Notes: generated by a model not told the origin, from the letters alone. 64,000 bases of DNA from Mariprofundus sp. (GCA_021772775.1 JAJFLH010000006.1:186001-250000); one strand, 5' to 3'; positions 27,079-37,999 are shown, counted from the first letter of the stretch. A program made the numbers and translations.

Positions 27079-27086
<8 letters not shown>
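26832..27086 (+). CDS. Glutaredoxin-like protein (DUF836 type)
   Basis: An 84-residue thioredoxin-fold protein with a CxxC pair in RRDCCLCEEAKPIL, a cis-Pro motif VPVLMMDG, and a short helical C-terminus. The layout fits the small glutaredoxin-like family found in proteobacteria. It probably acts in cytoplasmic thiol exchange, since there is no signal peptide. The start is GTG at 26832, six bases after the degP stop. Its end overlaps the TlpA-like gene by 8 bases, so the three genes are probably one transcript. Confidence 0.75.
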
Positions 27087-29704
<2,618 letters not shown>

Positions 29705-29811
29705 AGTGAGTTGATGTTTGTCTGGATCATGGGTCTATTGATTGATTCGAAGCAGCGAAGGTGCTTGCAGATTATCTTAAAATATGATTCAATGACTAAT
29801 AAAGCAGTAAA

Positions 29812-29843
29812 TTAGCTATGAATTGCGCTCGGATAATAGCTAA
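29812..29843. other. Inverted repeat in the ligA-recQ gap
   Basis: The 241 bases between ligA and recQ contain no gene. Perfect 8-base arms TTAGCTAT (29812-29819) and ATAGCTAA (29836-29843) enclose 16 bases. This may be a weak end signal for ligA or a regulator site for recQ. A second small pair, CATCCG/CGGATG, lies near 29882-29906. Confidence 0.35.
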
Positions 29844-29945
29844 GAGTTAACTCAATACAATGTAATAAAAGCTGATTAGAGACATCCGGACAATATAATA
29901 TCGGATGATAATGCATGGAGTATTGCTCTATGTGAGAGGATGGAA

Positions 29946-32111
29946 ATGGCAACGAAAAAAGTAAAAGACAAAGCCCGTCAAGTACTGAAGGATATCTTTG
30001 GTTATGATTCTTTTCGACCAATGCAGGAAGAGATCGTCTGTGCCCTAATGGATGGCAAAGATGCCTTTGTGCTGATGCCGACTGGTGGTGGTAAATCTCT
30101 TTGTTACCAAATTCCGGCTATCATGCGTGAAGGAACCGGTATTGTGGTGTCACCATTGATCTCTTTGATGAAAGATCAGGTTGATGCATTAACAGCGTGT
30201 GGTGTGAAAGCTGCATATTACAACTCGTCATTAAAAGCTGCCGATGCGAAAGATGTGTTGGAGCGGTTTGAGTCTGGTGATCTGGATATGCTTTATGTTG
30301 CGCCTGAGCGCCTTCTTTCCAAGGCTTTTATTGCCAAGTTACAAAAATTAGAACTATCCATGTTTGCCATTGATGAAGCGCATTGTGTGTCACAATGGGG
30401 GCATGACTTCAGGCCTGAGTATGTTCGTCTGGGCGAATTGCGAGAGATCTTTCCTGATGTGCCTATGTTGGCGCTTACCGCGACGGCTGATGAGCATACG
30501 CGTGAAGATATCAGTGAACGCTTGAAATTAGAGAAGGCTCAGCGTTTTACGGCCAGTTTTGATCGTCCTAATATCCGTTATCTGGTGGCTGAAAAACGTC
30601 AACCATTGACTCAGATTTTGCAGTTTCTGGAAGGCTGGTCGAATTGCTCGGGCGTGATCTATTGTCTGTCTAGGAAGCGGGTGGAAGATCTGGCGGTGAA
30701 CTTACAGCGCCATGGTATTCGTGCTGCTGCCTATCATGCCGGTATTCCGGGACGCTCGCGTGAAAAAGTGCAGGATGACTTTTTACGCGATCGTGTGAAG
30801 GTGATTGTGGCCACGATTGCATTTGGTATGGGGGTGGATAAACCCAATGTTCGTTTTGTGATTCATCACGATATTCCCAAGAGTATTGAATCATATTATC
30901 AGGAGACTGGCCGTGCCGGGCGTGATGGTTTGGAATCAGAGGCGCTGATGCTATATGGCTCTGGAGATGTGAATCTGGTTCGCCGTTTGATTGAGAATGT
31001 GGAAAATATTGATCAGCGTCGTGTGGAAGTGCATAAGCTCAATAGTATGGTGGGGTTCTCCGAGGCAATGACCTGTCGTCGTCGTGTGTTGCTTGGTTAT
31101 TTCGGTGAGCCATTGGATAAGCCTTGCGGAAACTGTGATGTTTGTCTTGATCCACCAAAAACCTACGATGCGACGGAGCTGGCTGAAGCTGCTCTGCAAT
31201 GCGTGCGCGAAGTGAAAGGCCATTTTGGCATGGGTTATATTATTGATGTGCTGCGCGGATCAAATAATGCCCGCATTAAAGAAAACAAACATGATAAGAT
31301 AAAAAGTCACGGTGCCGGTGCTGATGTTAATGCCGATGAATGGACGTCGATATTGCGCCAGCTTGTCCATCATGGTTATTTTTTACAGGATGTTTCCAAA
31401 CGTGCGGCTATGTTGGCAACCAAAAAATCTGAGCATATTGGTACCGGCGAGCCAATTGTTCTGGCCAAGTATCAGCCAGGTATCAGGCGTCAATTTAAGC
31501 GGCTTGGCATGGCGCGTGATGAACTGTTATTTAAGAAGCTCGTTGCACTTCGTGAAGATCTGGCTGAGCAAGAAGATGTGCCGCCGCATGTTGTATTCAG
31601 TGATGTAACCCTGACTGAAATGTCTCAGCGTAAACCAGTTGAAGAAGCGGGGATGCGCCTGATTAGTGGTGTGGGTGAGCATAAGCTGGAAGCCTATGGT
31701 GAGGCTTTTATCGCGCTAATTAAAAAACATGAAAACAGTCAAGGTAGCAAAAAGGCCAAGAGCGAAGGTAAAGATATTCCGATGCTAATCGCCAAAGGGC
31801 CAGGGCTGAATGAGACGCAGACTTATACGCTTTTACTGCATCGCAAAGGCATGAGCCTGGAAGAGAATGCTGCGCAGCAGGGCGTGAGTATAACAACGGT
31901 TTTGAAGCACTATGTCGCGATTATCCGTGCAGGTCAGTTCATTGATGTGCCAGCCATAATTGGCAAGGAATTTGAAACAGCTATGAATGAACTGACTGAA
32001 GCCGATCCATATGCATCATTGTCAGAGGTTAAATCGGATCTGTCGGTAGAGCTTAATAATGAAGAGTTCCGTTTGATTCTTGCATGGCGTGAAGCAATCG
32101 GCGTGGCATAA
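29946..32111 (+). CDS. recQ: ATP-dependent DNA helicase RecQ
   Basis: RecQ is a 3'-5' helicase acting in recombination and fork repair. Motifs seen are Walker A MPTGGGKSLCYQ, the DEAH box with the aromatic loop IDEAHCVSQWGHDFRPEY, motif VI GRAGRDG and the RQC zinc site (CRRR ... PCGNCDVC). An HRDC domain follows (about residues 540-615), then a C-terminal helix-turn-helix extension (QTYTLLLHRKGMSLEENA). At 721 residues it is longer than the E. coli protein (about 610) because of that extension, which other bacterial RecQs share. ATG 29946 is preferred over 29940 because GAGAGGA is correctly spaced only for the former. Confidence 0.95.
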   Translation: MATKKVKDKARQVLKDIFGYDSFRPMQEEIVCALMDGKDAFVLMPTGGGKSLCYQIPAIMREGTGIVVSPLISLMKDQVDALTACGVKAAYYNSSLKAADAKDVLERFESGDLDMLYVAPERLLSKAFIAKLQKLELSMFAIDEAHCVSQWGHDFRPEYVRLGELREIFPDVPMLALTATADEHTREDISERLKLEKAQRFTASFDRPNIRYLVAEKRQPLTQILQFLEGWSNCSGVIYCLSRKRVEDLAVNLQRHGIRAAAYHAGIPGRSREKVQDDFLRDRVKVIVATIAFGMGVDKPNVRFVIHHDIPKSIESYYQETGRAGRDGLESEALMLYGSGDVNLVRRLIENVENIDQRRVEVHKLNSMVGFSEAMTCRRRVLLGYFGEPLDKPCGNCDVCLDPPKTYDATELAEAALQCVREVKGHFGMGYIIDVLRGSNNARIKENKHDKIKSHGAGADVNADEWTSILRQLVHHGYFLQDVSKRAAMLATKKSEHIGTGEPIVLAKYQPGIRRQFKRLGMARDELLFKKLVALREDLAEQEDVPPHVVFSDVTLTEMSQRKPVEEAGMRLISGVGEHKLEAYGEAFIALIKKHENSQGSKKAKSEGKDIPMLIAKGPGLNETQTYTLLLHRKGMSLEENAAQQGVSITTVLKHYVAIIRAGQFIDVPAIIGKEFETAMNELTEADPYASLSEVKSDLSVELNNEEFRLILAWREAIGVA

Positions 32112-32144
32112 CTTTCAGCTCACTATTAATCTGTAATAGTGTTT

Positions 32145-32181
32145 AAAAAGCGTCACGCACCCTCTGCGTGGCGCTTTTTTT
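32145..32181 (+). terminator. Rho-independent terminator of recQ
   Basis: Arms AAAAAGCGTCACGCA and TGCGTGGCGCTTTTT (one G-T pair) with a five-base loop are followed by a T run. It begins 33 bases after the recQ stop. Confidence 0.88.
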
Positions 32182-32705
32182 GTTTGCTCGGAGAAGATGG
32201 CAAGTCGAAATGTGCTTTGCTGGTGTGTATGGAAAACAACGATTTCAGGCGTTACTTTTGATGTTTCGCTAGGTTAAAGCGAACACCAAGGTGGCCATGA
32301 CGCCGCTACCTGAAGGAGACCTCATTGTTCATGACAGGGTAATGAATTTGATAGGCGTTGATGGTGAATTCATCCAGTAGGTTCATCTATTGAGGGCTCT
32401 AACCCACTGCTGTCCTATATGATTTCAATGCAGTCTTGAAAAAACATTAAGAAACAAGAGATTGCGTTATTTCGTGGCGCATTCGACATGACAGCAGTCG
32501 ATCCATACACGTCATTCCCGCGAAGGCTGGAATCCAGCCTTTCAACGTTTCTATGGATGCCGGATCAAGCCGGGCATGACAAAAAAACTTAAATGGGACA
32601 GCGATGGCTGAGCTTCCCCCGATTAACGGAGGGAAAAATTAAGAGAGAGGCCTTTTCTCAAATTCACCTGAGAGATAAGCTGTCTCCTTAGCTTCGTTTT
32701 ACAAT
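32182..32705. other. Intergenic stretch between recQ and ychJ without a gene
   Basis: About 520 bases after the recQ terminator, between convergent genes. No open frame here looks like a protein. The only ordered element I see is the repeat at 32511-32580. The rest is unremarkable. Confidence 0.5.
32511..32580. repeat. Dispersed imperfect palindromic repeat element
   Basis: The 70-base element starts GTCATTCCCGCGAAGG and ends CCGGGCATGAC, so its ends are inverted copies (GTCAT/ATGAC). Inside are a second pair around GGCTGG/CCAGCC and the segment GGATCAAGCCGGG. This closely resembles the GTCATTCCCGCGAAAG type of small repeat known between genes in many bacteria. Only one copy is in this window. 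Confidence 0.7.
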
Positions 32706-33140
32706 CTAAGTTTTGCCGCAGCAGCGTTTGGTTTTTAGCTTGCTGCCACAGGGGCAGGGGCTATTTCGGCCGGCTTCTGATACTTCGCATTGACCATCAA
32801 CATAGCGCCAGTGGCCTTCGATCTGTTGGAAACGGCTGGTTTCATGCAGTGACATGACTTTTGAACCCTCTTTAAAACCGGCGATAAATTCAACGCTGTC
32901 GAAATTGCTTTTAACAATGCTCAGTCCAAGCCAGTTGGTCGATGTCGGTGATACTGATGATGGGCGTGTGTCTGGATGCCAGCTGCTGTGCAGGTAGTCC
33001 CAGTAACCCAGTACATAGGCTGAATAACGTGATCGCATGAGTGCTTCAGGGCTTGTGGCTGAGTCTTTTGTAATGACTTTTTTGCAGCAGTTGGCAAAAT
33101 TCTGTTGGCTGCCACAGGGGCATGGGGCGATGTCATTCAT
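32706..33140 (-). CDS. ychJ: YchJ family protein with two SEC-C zinc motifs
   Basis: A 144-residue protein with a SEC-C zinc motif at each end: PCPCGSQQNFANCC at the N-terminus and PCPCGSKLKTKRCC at the C-terminus. Between them lies the NTF2-like YchJ domain (ALMRSRYSAYVLGYWDYL, TSWLG-like TNWLGL). The SEC-C motif is the zinc-binding tail of SecA, but the function of YchJ is unknown. I chose the ATG at 33140, which overlaps the ycgN stop by 8 bases and places the first motif near the N-terminus. Confidence 0.87.
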   Translation of the reverse strand: MNDIAPCPCGSQQNFANCCKKVITKDSATSPEALMRSRYSAYVLGYWDYLHSSWHPDTRPSSVSPTSTNWLGLSIVKSNFDSVEFIAGFKEGSKVMSLHETSRFQQIEGHWRYVDGQCEVSEAGRNSPCPCGSKLKTKRCCGKT

Positions 33141-33564
33141 CGGGATCAATAATGTGGCGGACAATGTCCTCTTCGGTGAACTTCTCACCACAGACTGTTT
33201 TGTTTTGTAGTGATATTCCTGCTTGATGCACTGTGTTCTTGTCTCCAGAGATCAAATGGTGCCAGTCGAATAACGGTTTGCCTTCATGCTGTAAGCGATA
33301 GGCGCATGTGTCTGGTAGCCATGCATATTGTTGATCTGCGAATGAGCGAATATCCATGCATTCAGGTATGAGTTTGTTACGATGGCTATAATCGGTGCAG
33401 CGGCATTGGCTGTCATCGAACATTTTACAGCGGATATCGGTGTAGAGAATCTCGCCAGAATCTTCATCTTCGAATTTCCATACGCAGCAGCGACCGCAGC
33501 CATCACAAAGTGATTCCCACTCATCATTTGACATTTCTAATAAAGGCTTCTCTTTCCAAAACAT
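33133..33564 (-). CDS. ycgN: YcgN family cysteine-cluster protein
   Basis: A 143-residue protein with Cys clusters typical of the UPF0260/YcgN family: LCDGCGRCCVWKFED, RCKMFDDSQCRCTDY and LIPECMD. The WLPDTCAYR and PLFDWHHLISGD blocks are strongly conserved in the family. The clusters suggest a bound zinc or iron-sulfur centre. The function has not been established as far as I know. It lies 27 bases after phoH and overlaps ychJ, so the three genes are probably cotranscribed. Confidence 0.92.
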   Translation of the reverse strand: MFWKEKPLLEMSNDEWESLCDGCGRCCVWKFEDEDSGEILYTDIRCKMFDDSQCRCTDYSHRNKLIPECMDIRSFADQQYAWLPDTCAYRLQHEGKPLFDWHHLISGDKNTVHQAGISLQNKTVCGEKFTEEDIVRHIIDPDE

Positions 33565-33591
33565 GAAGGGCTCGCTTGTGATCTTATTTTA

Positions 33592-34959
33592 TTACAATAC
33601 TTCAACTGCTTTGGCTGCCAGTCGTGAGCGTTCACTGGCTTTTAAGGCGATATGGCCGCCATGCTCCCAGTCTGCAAAGGCGGATACAGCCTGAGTCAGT
33701 CCATTGGTATGAGCAGTTAAATATGGGGTGTCGATTTGAGCATTGTTGCCGAGAATAATGAGTTTGGAGTCTTCCCCCATGCGCGTAACAATGGTTTTCA
33801 TCTGGTGGGGCGTCAGGTTTTGGGCTTCATCGACAATTAGCCAGGTTTTGGTGAATGTGCGTCCTCGCGCATATGAGAGGGCGGCAATTTCAATGCGGTT
33901 CTGGCCGAGGATATCTGAAATATTCTGAGCTTCATCACCAAGTAGTATGGATAGATTATCAGTAATTGCGCCCATCCAAGGCTCCAACTTCTCGCGCTCG
34001 GTGCCCGGAAGAAAGCCGATGTCCTGTCCCATCGGTACAGTGGCACGTGTGACCAGGATCTTCTCGTAGGTTCCCATGTCGAGTGTTTGATGCAGACCTG
34101 CAGCCAGCGCTAAGAGTGTTTTTCCAGAGCCAGCCAATCCCATAATGGCGACCAGATCAAGGTTGGCATCCATCAGCAGATTCATGGCCATGTTTTGTTC
34201 AAGGTTGCGGGCTTGAATGCCCCATACTGCGTGCCTCTCATGGCGATATGACATGGTATCGAGCAGGTGGACGCGGCGTTCATCTGCATTGATTTCACCA
34301 CAACGCATGGCGATTTCACGATCGCCGGGTAAAATAACGAAGCTGTTCTTATATGGTAAGGCCATAGTGTTGGGCCAGGTGATGATAAAGTGGTTGCCGT
34401 GATCATGATCTAATATTTCCATGCTTTCAGCCATGGTTTCCCATGTATTTAAATCAAGACGTAGTTTGCCGCTCGGTAGGACGGAGAGGTCAGTGACAAT
34501 GCGATCAGAACGGTAGTCTTCTGTTCTTAAGCCTAGAGCGCGTGCTTTGATGCGTAGGTTAATATCTTTGGAGACCAGAATGACGTGGCGGTTCGGGTGC
34601 TCTTTTTGCATCGACATGGCGACTGCAATGATGCGGTTGTCGGCGCTTCCCATGCTTAGGGAGTCTGGTAAAAGCTCGGTTGAGCGGTTGCTGAGTTCAA
34701 AAAATAGATGACCACCACCGGGTAGAGGGCATCCTTTCGAAAGGTCTTCACATGCAAGGCTGAGCTCATCGAGCTGACGAGAGGCCTCTCTAACATTGCG
34801 AGCGAGCTCATCGAGCCCTTTTTTTACATGATCCATCTCCTCCAGAACCACGATAGGTAATATAACATCATGTTCATCAAAGCGTTGCAGTGCATTGGGG
34901 TCATGGATAATAACATTGGTATCAAGGATGTAGATCTTACGCGGCAGGTCATTATTCAA
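33592..34959 (-). CDS. PIN-domain plus PhoH-family ATPase
   Basis: A 455-residue two-domain protein of the PhoH2 (YlaK-like) type. The N-terminal PIN nuclease domain has YILDTNVIIHDP with acidic residue D13 and the downstream SADNRIIAVA block. The C-terminal PhoH ATPase has Walker A GLAGSGKT (274-281) and Walker B WLIVDEAQNL. Known PhoH2 proteins act as RNA helicases with sequence-specific RNase activity. The start is TTG at 34959, seven bases after AAGGAG. No antitoxin-like small gene lies directly upstream. Confidence 0.92.
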   Translation of the reverse strand: MNNDLPRKIYILDTNVIIHDPNALQRFDEHDVILPIVVLEEMDHVKKGLDELARNVREASRQLDELSLACEDLSKGCPLPGGGHLFFELSNRSTELLPDSLSMGSADNRIIAVAMSMQKEHPNRHVILVSKDINLRIKARALGLRTEDYRSDRIVTDLSVLPSGKLRLDLNTWETMAESMEILDHDHGNHFIITWPNTMALPYKNSFVILPGDREIAMRCGEINADERRVHLLDTMSYRHERHAVWGIQARNLEQNMAMNLLMDANLDLVAIMGLAGSGKTLLALAAGLHQTLDMGTYEKILVTRATVPMGQDIGFLPGTEREKLEPWMGAITDNLSILLGDEAQNISDILGQNRIEIAALSYARGRTFTKTWLIVDEAQNLTPHQMKTIVTRMGEDSKLIILGNNAQIDTPYLTAHTNGLTQAVSAFADWEHGGHIALKASERSRLAAKAVEVL

Positions 34960-35055
34960 GATGATTCTCCTTTATTAATCGGCTTGATGGCTCAAGGCAT
35001 ATGATGCCAGATCCACTACAAATATGTACTCAATAAAAAAAAAGTATTTTAAGGC

Positions 35056-35083
35056 TTGACAGAAAAAAAATGGCCGCCATTAT
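35056..35083 (+). promoter_or_regulatory. Sigma-70 promoter for the tRNA-Gly/tRNA-Cys unit
   Basis: A perfect -35 box TTGACA at 35056-35061 is followed 16 bases later by a -10-like CATTAT at 35078-35083. A GC-rich run (CGCCCC) comes next before the tRNA-Gly gene at 35096. A GC-rich discriminator is typical of stable-RNA promoters under stringent control. Confidence 0.7.
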
Positions 35084-35095
35084 TCGCCCCGATTC

Positions 35096-35171
35096 GCGGG
35101 TATAGCTCAGTTGGTAGAGCGCGACCTTGCCAAGGTCGAGGTCACCGGTTCGAGCCCGGTTACCCGCTCCA
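35096..35171 (+). tRNA. tRNA-Gly (anticodon GCC)
   Basis: A complete cloverleaf. The acceptor stem is GCGGGTA/TACCCGC, the D arm TAGCTCAGTTGGTAGAGC, the anticodon arm GACCTTGCCAAGGTC with GCC centred, and the T arm CCGGTTCGAGCCCGG. The CCA end is encoded in the DNA at 35169-35171. Confidence 0.97.
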
Positions 35172-35175
35172 GATT

Positions 35176-35202
35176 AAGGGGTCCTAGTGGCCCCTTTTTT
35201 TT
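35176..35202 (+). terminator. Hairpin with T run between the two tRNA genes
   Basis: Arms AAGGGG and CCCCTT, extended by an imperfect GTCC/TGGC inner part, are followed by a run of eight T. This looks like a terminator for tRNA-Gly. The tRNA-Cys gene begins only 16 bases after it, with no room for a separate full promoter, so read-through is likely. Confidence 0.65.
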
Positions 35203-35218
35203 CGCATATGGTTTGTAC

Positions 35219-35293
35219 GGCAGGGTGGCTCAGTGGTACGGCGGAGGACTGCAAATCCTTTATTCGCGAGTTCGATTCTCGCCCCTGCCTCCA
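35219..35293 (+). tRNA. tRNA-Cys (anticodon GCA)
   Basis: A complete cloverleaf. The acceptor stem is GGCAGGG/CCCTGCC, the D arm GGCTCAGTGGTACGGC, the anticodon arm GGACTGCAAATCC with GCA centred, and the T arm CGAGTTCGATTCTCG. The CCA end is encoded at 35291-35293. Confidence 0.97.
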
Positions 35294-35426
35294 ACCATGG
35301 CATCTTTAAATATCTTTTTTCTATTTCTTTAAGTTAGTAATTTATGCCATTGATTTTGTAATCGGACGTTCTTTTTGAGTCTCCTCTATTTGAATAAAAA
35401 TGACTTATGTTTATAGTCAATGACCT

Positions 35427-35720
35427 ATGTCTGTTACTTTGGGTCTGATGTTGCGCGTCGATAGCTCTCCTTCTGCGGTGGCTTTGCCTCCGTTGCAGCA
35501 GGATGCGCGGCCGGTGCGGCCGATTATTGAGGCTGAAAAAGTAGTGGAAATTACATCTTCAGCTCGTGGCGGCGCAGCGCGGCATAATGGTCTCTCGAGT
35601 AGTGCCAGGGATTTTTCAGAGCTGCAGCAGCAACAGCAACAGCTCACTTATTCTCGTAAAGGTTCAGCGGGCACATCACTCCCATTACTGAGTGGGCAGC
35701 TTCTGAATATCTACGCCTGA
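35427..35720 (+). CDS. Short disordered Gln-rich protein, unknown function
   Basis: I do not recognise this 97-residue protein. It is rich in Pro, Ser and Ala. A run of six Gln near residues 67-72 (LQQQQQQL) and an Arg/Lys-containing tail suggest an unfolded chain. No signal peptide, membrane segment or Cys motif is present. The stop and the start of the radical SAM gene overlap as TGATG, a strong sign that both are translated together and hence that this gene is real. It has no visible ribosome-binding site. It could be a partner or a substrate of the enzyme that follows; that is inference only. Confidence 0.55.
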   Translation: MSVTLGLMLRVDSSPSAVALPPLQQDARPVRPIIEAEKVVEITSSARGGAARHNGLSSSARDFSELQQQQQQLTYSRKGSAGTSLPLLSGQLLNIYA

Positions 35721-36565
35721 TGGGGCAGCTTCTAAGTACAAAAAATCATGATCGTGATGCTGTTGGTATGCTTTACGTATATCCGGTGATTTCACGTCGA
35801 GCCGGAGGTGTGTCTGTTGGGATTAATCTCAATCCGAATAATGCCTGTAATTGGCTTTGTGCATATTGTCAGGTGCCTGGTTTGAAGCGAGGGGTGGCGC
35901 CGGAAATTGATCTGGCCCTTTTGCATGATGAGCTGACTCATCTACTGTCTGAAATTATATCGGGTGATTTTATGCGGCAGCGTGTGCCGGAGTCCTGTCG
36001 CCGGCTTTGTGATGTGGCGATTTCAGGTAATGGTGAGCCGACAAGTTGCAGGCAGTTTGATGCTGTGGTGCAAACTATAGTTAATGTGATGGGTTCTTTT
36101 CAGCTTACTGTGCCGCTGCGTTTGATTAGTAACGGCTCCTATGTACACAGGGAGCATGTGCAGTCTGGCTTGCGTCTGATGGCGGCGCATCATGGGGAAG
36201 TTTGGGTTAAGGTGGATAGTGCTACTGATGCAGGTATTCTGCGTATGAATGGTGTTGCTTTGGATGTAGATCGATTGCGGCAGCAGGTTGAATCAGTGGC
36301 CGATGTGTGTCCGCTGTGGATCCAGAGTTGTATGTTAAGTTGGGATGGTAGGCCTCCTTCTGACTGTGAAGTGGTAGCTTACCTTGATCTGTTGAAGGGG
36401 TTGCGGAGTGATCAAGTGTCTGTTCGAGGTGTGTTGTTGTACGGTTTGGCGCGCCCTTCCTTGCAGGATCAGGCGGCTCATCTTAGTGCGTTGGGTGCTG
36501 AATGGATGAATCAGATGGCAGAGTCTATTCGGCAGATAGGATTTGAAGTTAAATTATCTCTCTGA
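35720..36565 (+). CDS. Radical SAM superfamily protein
   Basis: A 281-residue enzyme with the CxxxCxxC iron-sulfur motif C43, C47 and C50 in NACNWLCAYCQVPG. The SAM-binding GNGEPT motif follows (ISGNGEPTSCRQF). A strand ending in LISNGSYV and a barrel-like remainder come next. It lacks the extra C-terminal Cys clusters of SPASM proteins. The substrate cannot be told from sequence. It overlaps the preceding small gene by one base (TGATG) and converges on the Crp-family gene with 6 bases between them. Confidence 0.85.
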   Translation: MGQLLSTKNHDRDAVGMLYVYPVISRRAGGVSVGINLNPNNACNWLCAYCQVPGLKRGVAPEIDLALLHDELTHLLSEIISGDFMRQRVPESCRRLCDVAISGNGEPTSCRQFDAVVQTIVNVMGSFQLTVPLRLISNGSYVHREHVQSGLRLMAAHHGEVWVKVDSATDAGILRMNGVALDVDRLRQQVESVADVCPLWIQSCMLSWDGRPPSDCEVVAYLDLLKGLRSDQVSVRGVLLYGLARPSLQDQAAHLSALGAEWMNQMAESIRQIGFEVKLSL

Positions 36566-36571
36566 GTGGAT

Positions 36572-37261
36572 TTAAAAGTCATCCAGTAGATCTTCCAGGG
36601 TGTCTACATCAATACACATTTTTCCACGTCCTTCTCCTTGTTTGAGGATGCCATCTTTTTTGAGTTGGCTGATGGCTCGAGAAATGGTTTCGCGGCTGGT
36701 TGATAGTTGGTCTGCCAGTAGTTGGTGGGTCGGCAATATGGTTTCACACCACCCGTTGCTGTCTTGCTGATTGAAGCGTTGGCAGTGGTCGACCAGGTAA
36801 GTGTATAGGCGATGCGGTACATCCATGCTGCTGACGCGCTTTAACATGCCGCTGGTTTTGCGCAGTCGGGCGGCGGTTTCAGATAATAGCTTTAATGTGA
36901 TGCGGGGTTGCTCTAGCAATAGGGGGATCAGGTCGCCCCTGCGAATGTTGGCAAACTTACAGTCGTCCAGAGTGGTGACGTTGGCTGAGCGAGGCTCTTC
37001 ATCAAGCAGCGACATTTCGCCAAAGAAGGAGCCTTTGCCGAGCAGTGCTAGGACGACTTCGCGGCCGTCAATAGAGTAGGTGGATACTTTGACTTCGCCG
37101 GAGAGAATGACGTATAGCGAGTTTCCAGGCTCAGACTCTTGTACGACGATGTTCTTTTTTTTCACTTCAATGCTGGACGCCAGGTCTGCGACAGCTTGTA
37201 GCTCCCCTTCATCTAATTCGGAGAAGAGGGGTACTTTTTTCAGTGTGTTAATCATGTCCAT
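36572..37261 (-). CDS. Crp/Fnr family transcriptional regulator
   Basis: A 229-residue regulator. The N-terminal cyclic-nucleotide-binding fold (about residues 10-125) has the GNSLYVILSGEVKV and FFGEMSLLDEEPRSANVT blocks of the cAMP-binding pocket. The R-S pair that contacts the phosphate is present, so cAMP binding is plausible. No Cys cluster as in Fnr is seen. The C-terminal winged helix includes LADQLSTSRETISRAISQLKKDG. I prefer the ATG at 37261 because GGAG sits before it; a start at 37279 is possible. It overlaps the end of the DUF190 gene, so the two are cotranscribed. Confidence 0.88.
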   Translation of the reverse strand: MDMINTLKKVPLFSELDEGELQAVADLASSIEVKKKNIVVQESEPGNSLYVILSGEVKVSTYSIDGREVVLALLGKGSFFGEMSLLDEEPRSANVTTLDDCKFANIRRGDLIPLLLEQPRITLKLLSETAARLRKTSGMLKRVSSMDVPHRLYTYLVDHCQRFNQQDSNGWCETILPTHQLLADQLSTSRETISRAISQLKKDGILKQGEGRGKMCIDVDTLEDLLDDF

Positions 37262-37595
37262 GTGTTGCTCCATGTGCAATAATGCTGCCGAGTCGTATTG
37301 AAACGGGCCAGGTTGCTACTGTACAGTCGCCCAGATGATATTGTATTTGACTTAACGCTGCTTCAACTCTTTCGGTTGTGTCGATGGCCTCAATGATGAG
37401 GGGGAGGTTGTTGGATAGCGCAAGAAAAGATGCTGAATGGGTGCCATGCTGGCCCATGCCTTCAATGCCTCGTATGACTGATACACCTCTGAGTCCGGCA
37501 TTTTGGCATAATTCAAGAATATTCTCTAAAGCAGGGTTGCCATCTATCCGGCTTGATTCGCAGAGGTATATGCGCAGGCAGCTTGCTTCAGTCAT
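37248..37595 (-). CDS. DUF190 family PII-like protein
   Basis: A 115-residue protein of the DUF190 family, which has a PII-like trimeric fold. The N-terminal strand LRIYLCESSRIDGNPALENIL and the following GLRGVSVIRGIEGMGQHG are typical. The chosen ATG at 37595 has GGAGG eight bases upstream. DUF190 genes often lie next to crcB fluoride exporters or in other transport operons. Here the partner is the Crp/Fnr regulator, which begins before this gene ends. The ligand is unknown. Confidence 0.85.
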   Translation of the reverse strand: MTEASCLRIYLCESSRIDGNPALENILELCQNAGLRGVSVIRGIEGMGQHGTHSASFLALSNNLPLIIEAIDTTERVEAALSQIQYHLGDCTVATWPVSIRLGSIIAHGATHGHD

Positions 37596-37999
37596 GGCAA
37601 AACCTCCAGTAGGTGGCCGTATTAGAGAGTGCAAGTAGTATGCTGGCTGATTGTTCGAGTGACAAGAGGGAGGCTGTGGTTGGGCGGTGCAAGTGGATTA
37701 AATTGATAGTGTGATCCTCGCCGATGCCTCAAGGTGGTTTCTCCCGAAGGGGGGATCTTTTCGTGACTTAGCTGATCTGCTGTATTCACTTTCATGTGGG
37801 GCTTCATGCTGTTTGTCTATGCTTTCCATGTTAAGCGTTGTTTTTAAGGGGGATCTCCGCCTTAGCGAGGGGGATGAAAAATGATGCCAGGTATTGTGAA
37901 TAAGTGGCTAAAAAAAGTTTAATGTTTTAATGTGATTGCCCTGTGTGGTTGGGTGTAACTCTTCTTGTTGGAGTGGGCGATTGCTGTTGGAGTGTGCCT
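37596..37999. other. Intergenic region between the DUF190 and Rieske genes
   Basis: About 400 bases with divergent genes on the two sides, so it must hold their promoters. Small hairpins occur, such as TCCC/GGGA near 37738-37753. An AT-rich block lies at about 37905-37930. I looked for a fluoride riboswitch ahead of the DUF190 gene and did not find its conserved core. No gene is visible. Confidence 0.45.

Noticed and set aside
37596-37800. Fluoride riboswitch ahead of the DUF190 gene
   Set aside because: DUF190 genes can sit with crcB, but the conserved riboswitch core is not present and no crcB gene is here.
37622-37807. Minus-strand open frame of 61 codons upstream of the DUF190 gene
   Set aside because: No ribosome-binding site, low-complexity product and overlap with the DUF190 promoter region.
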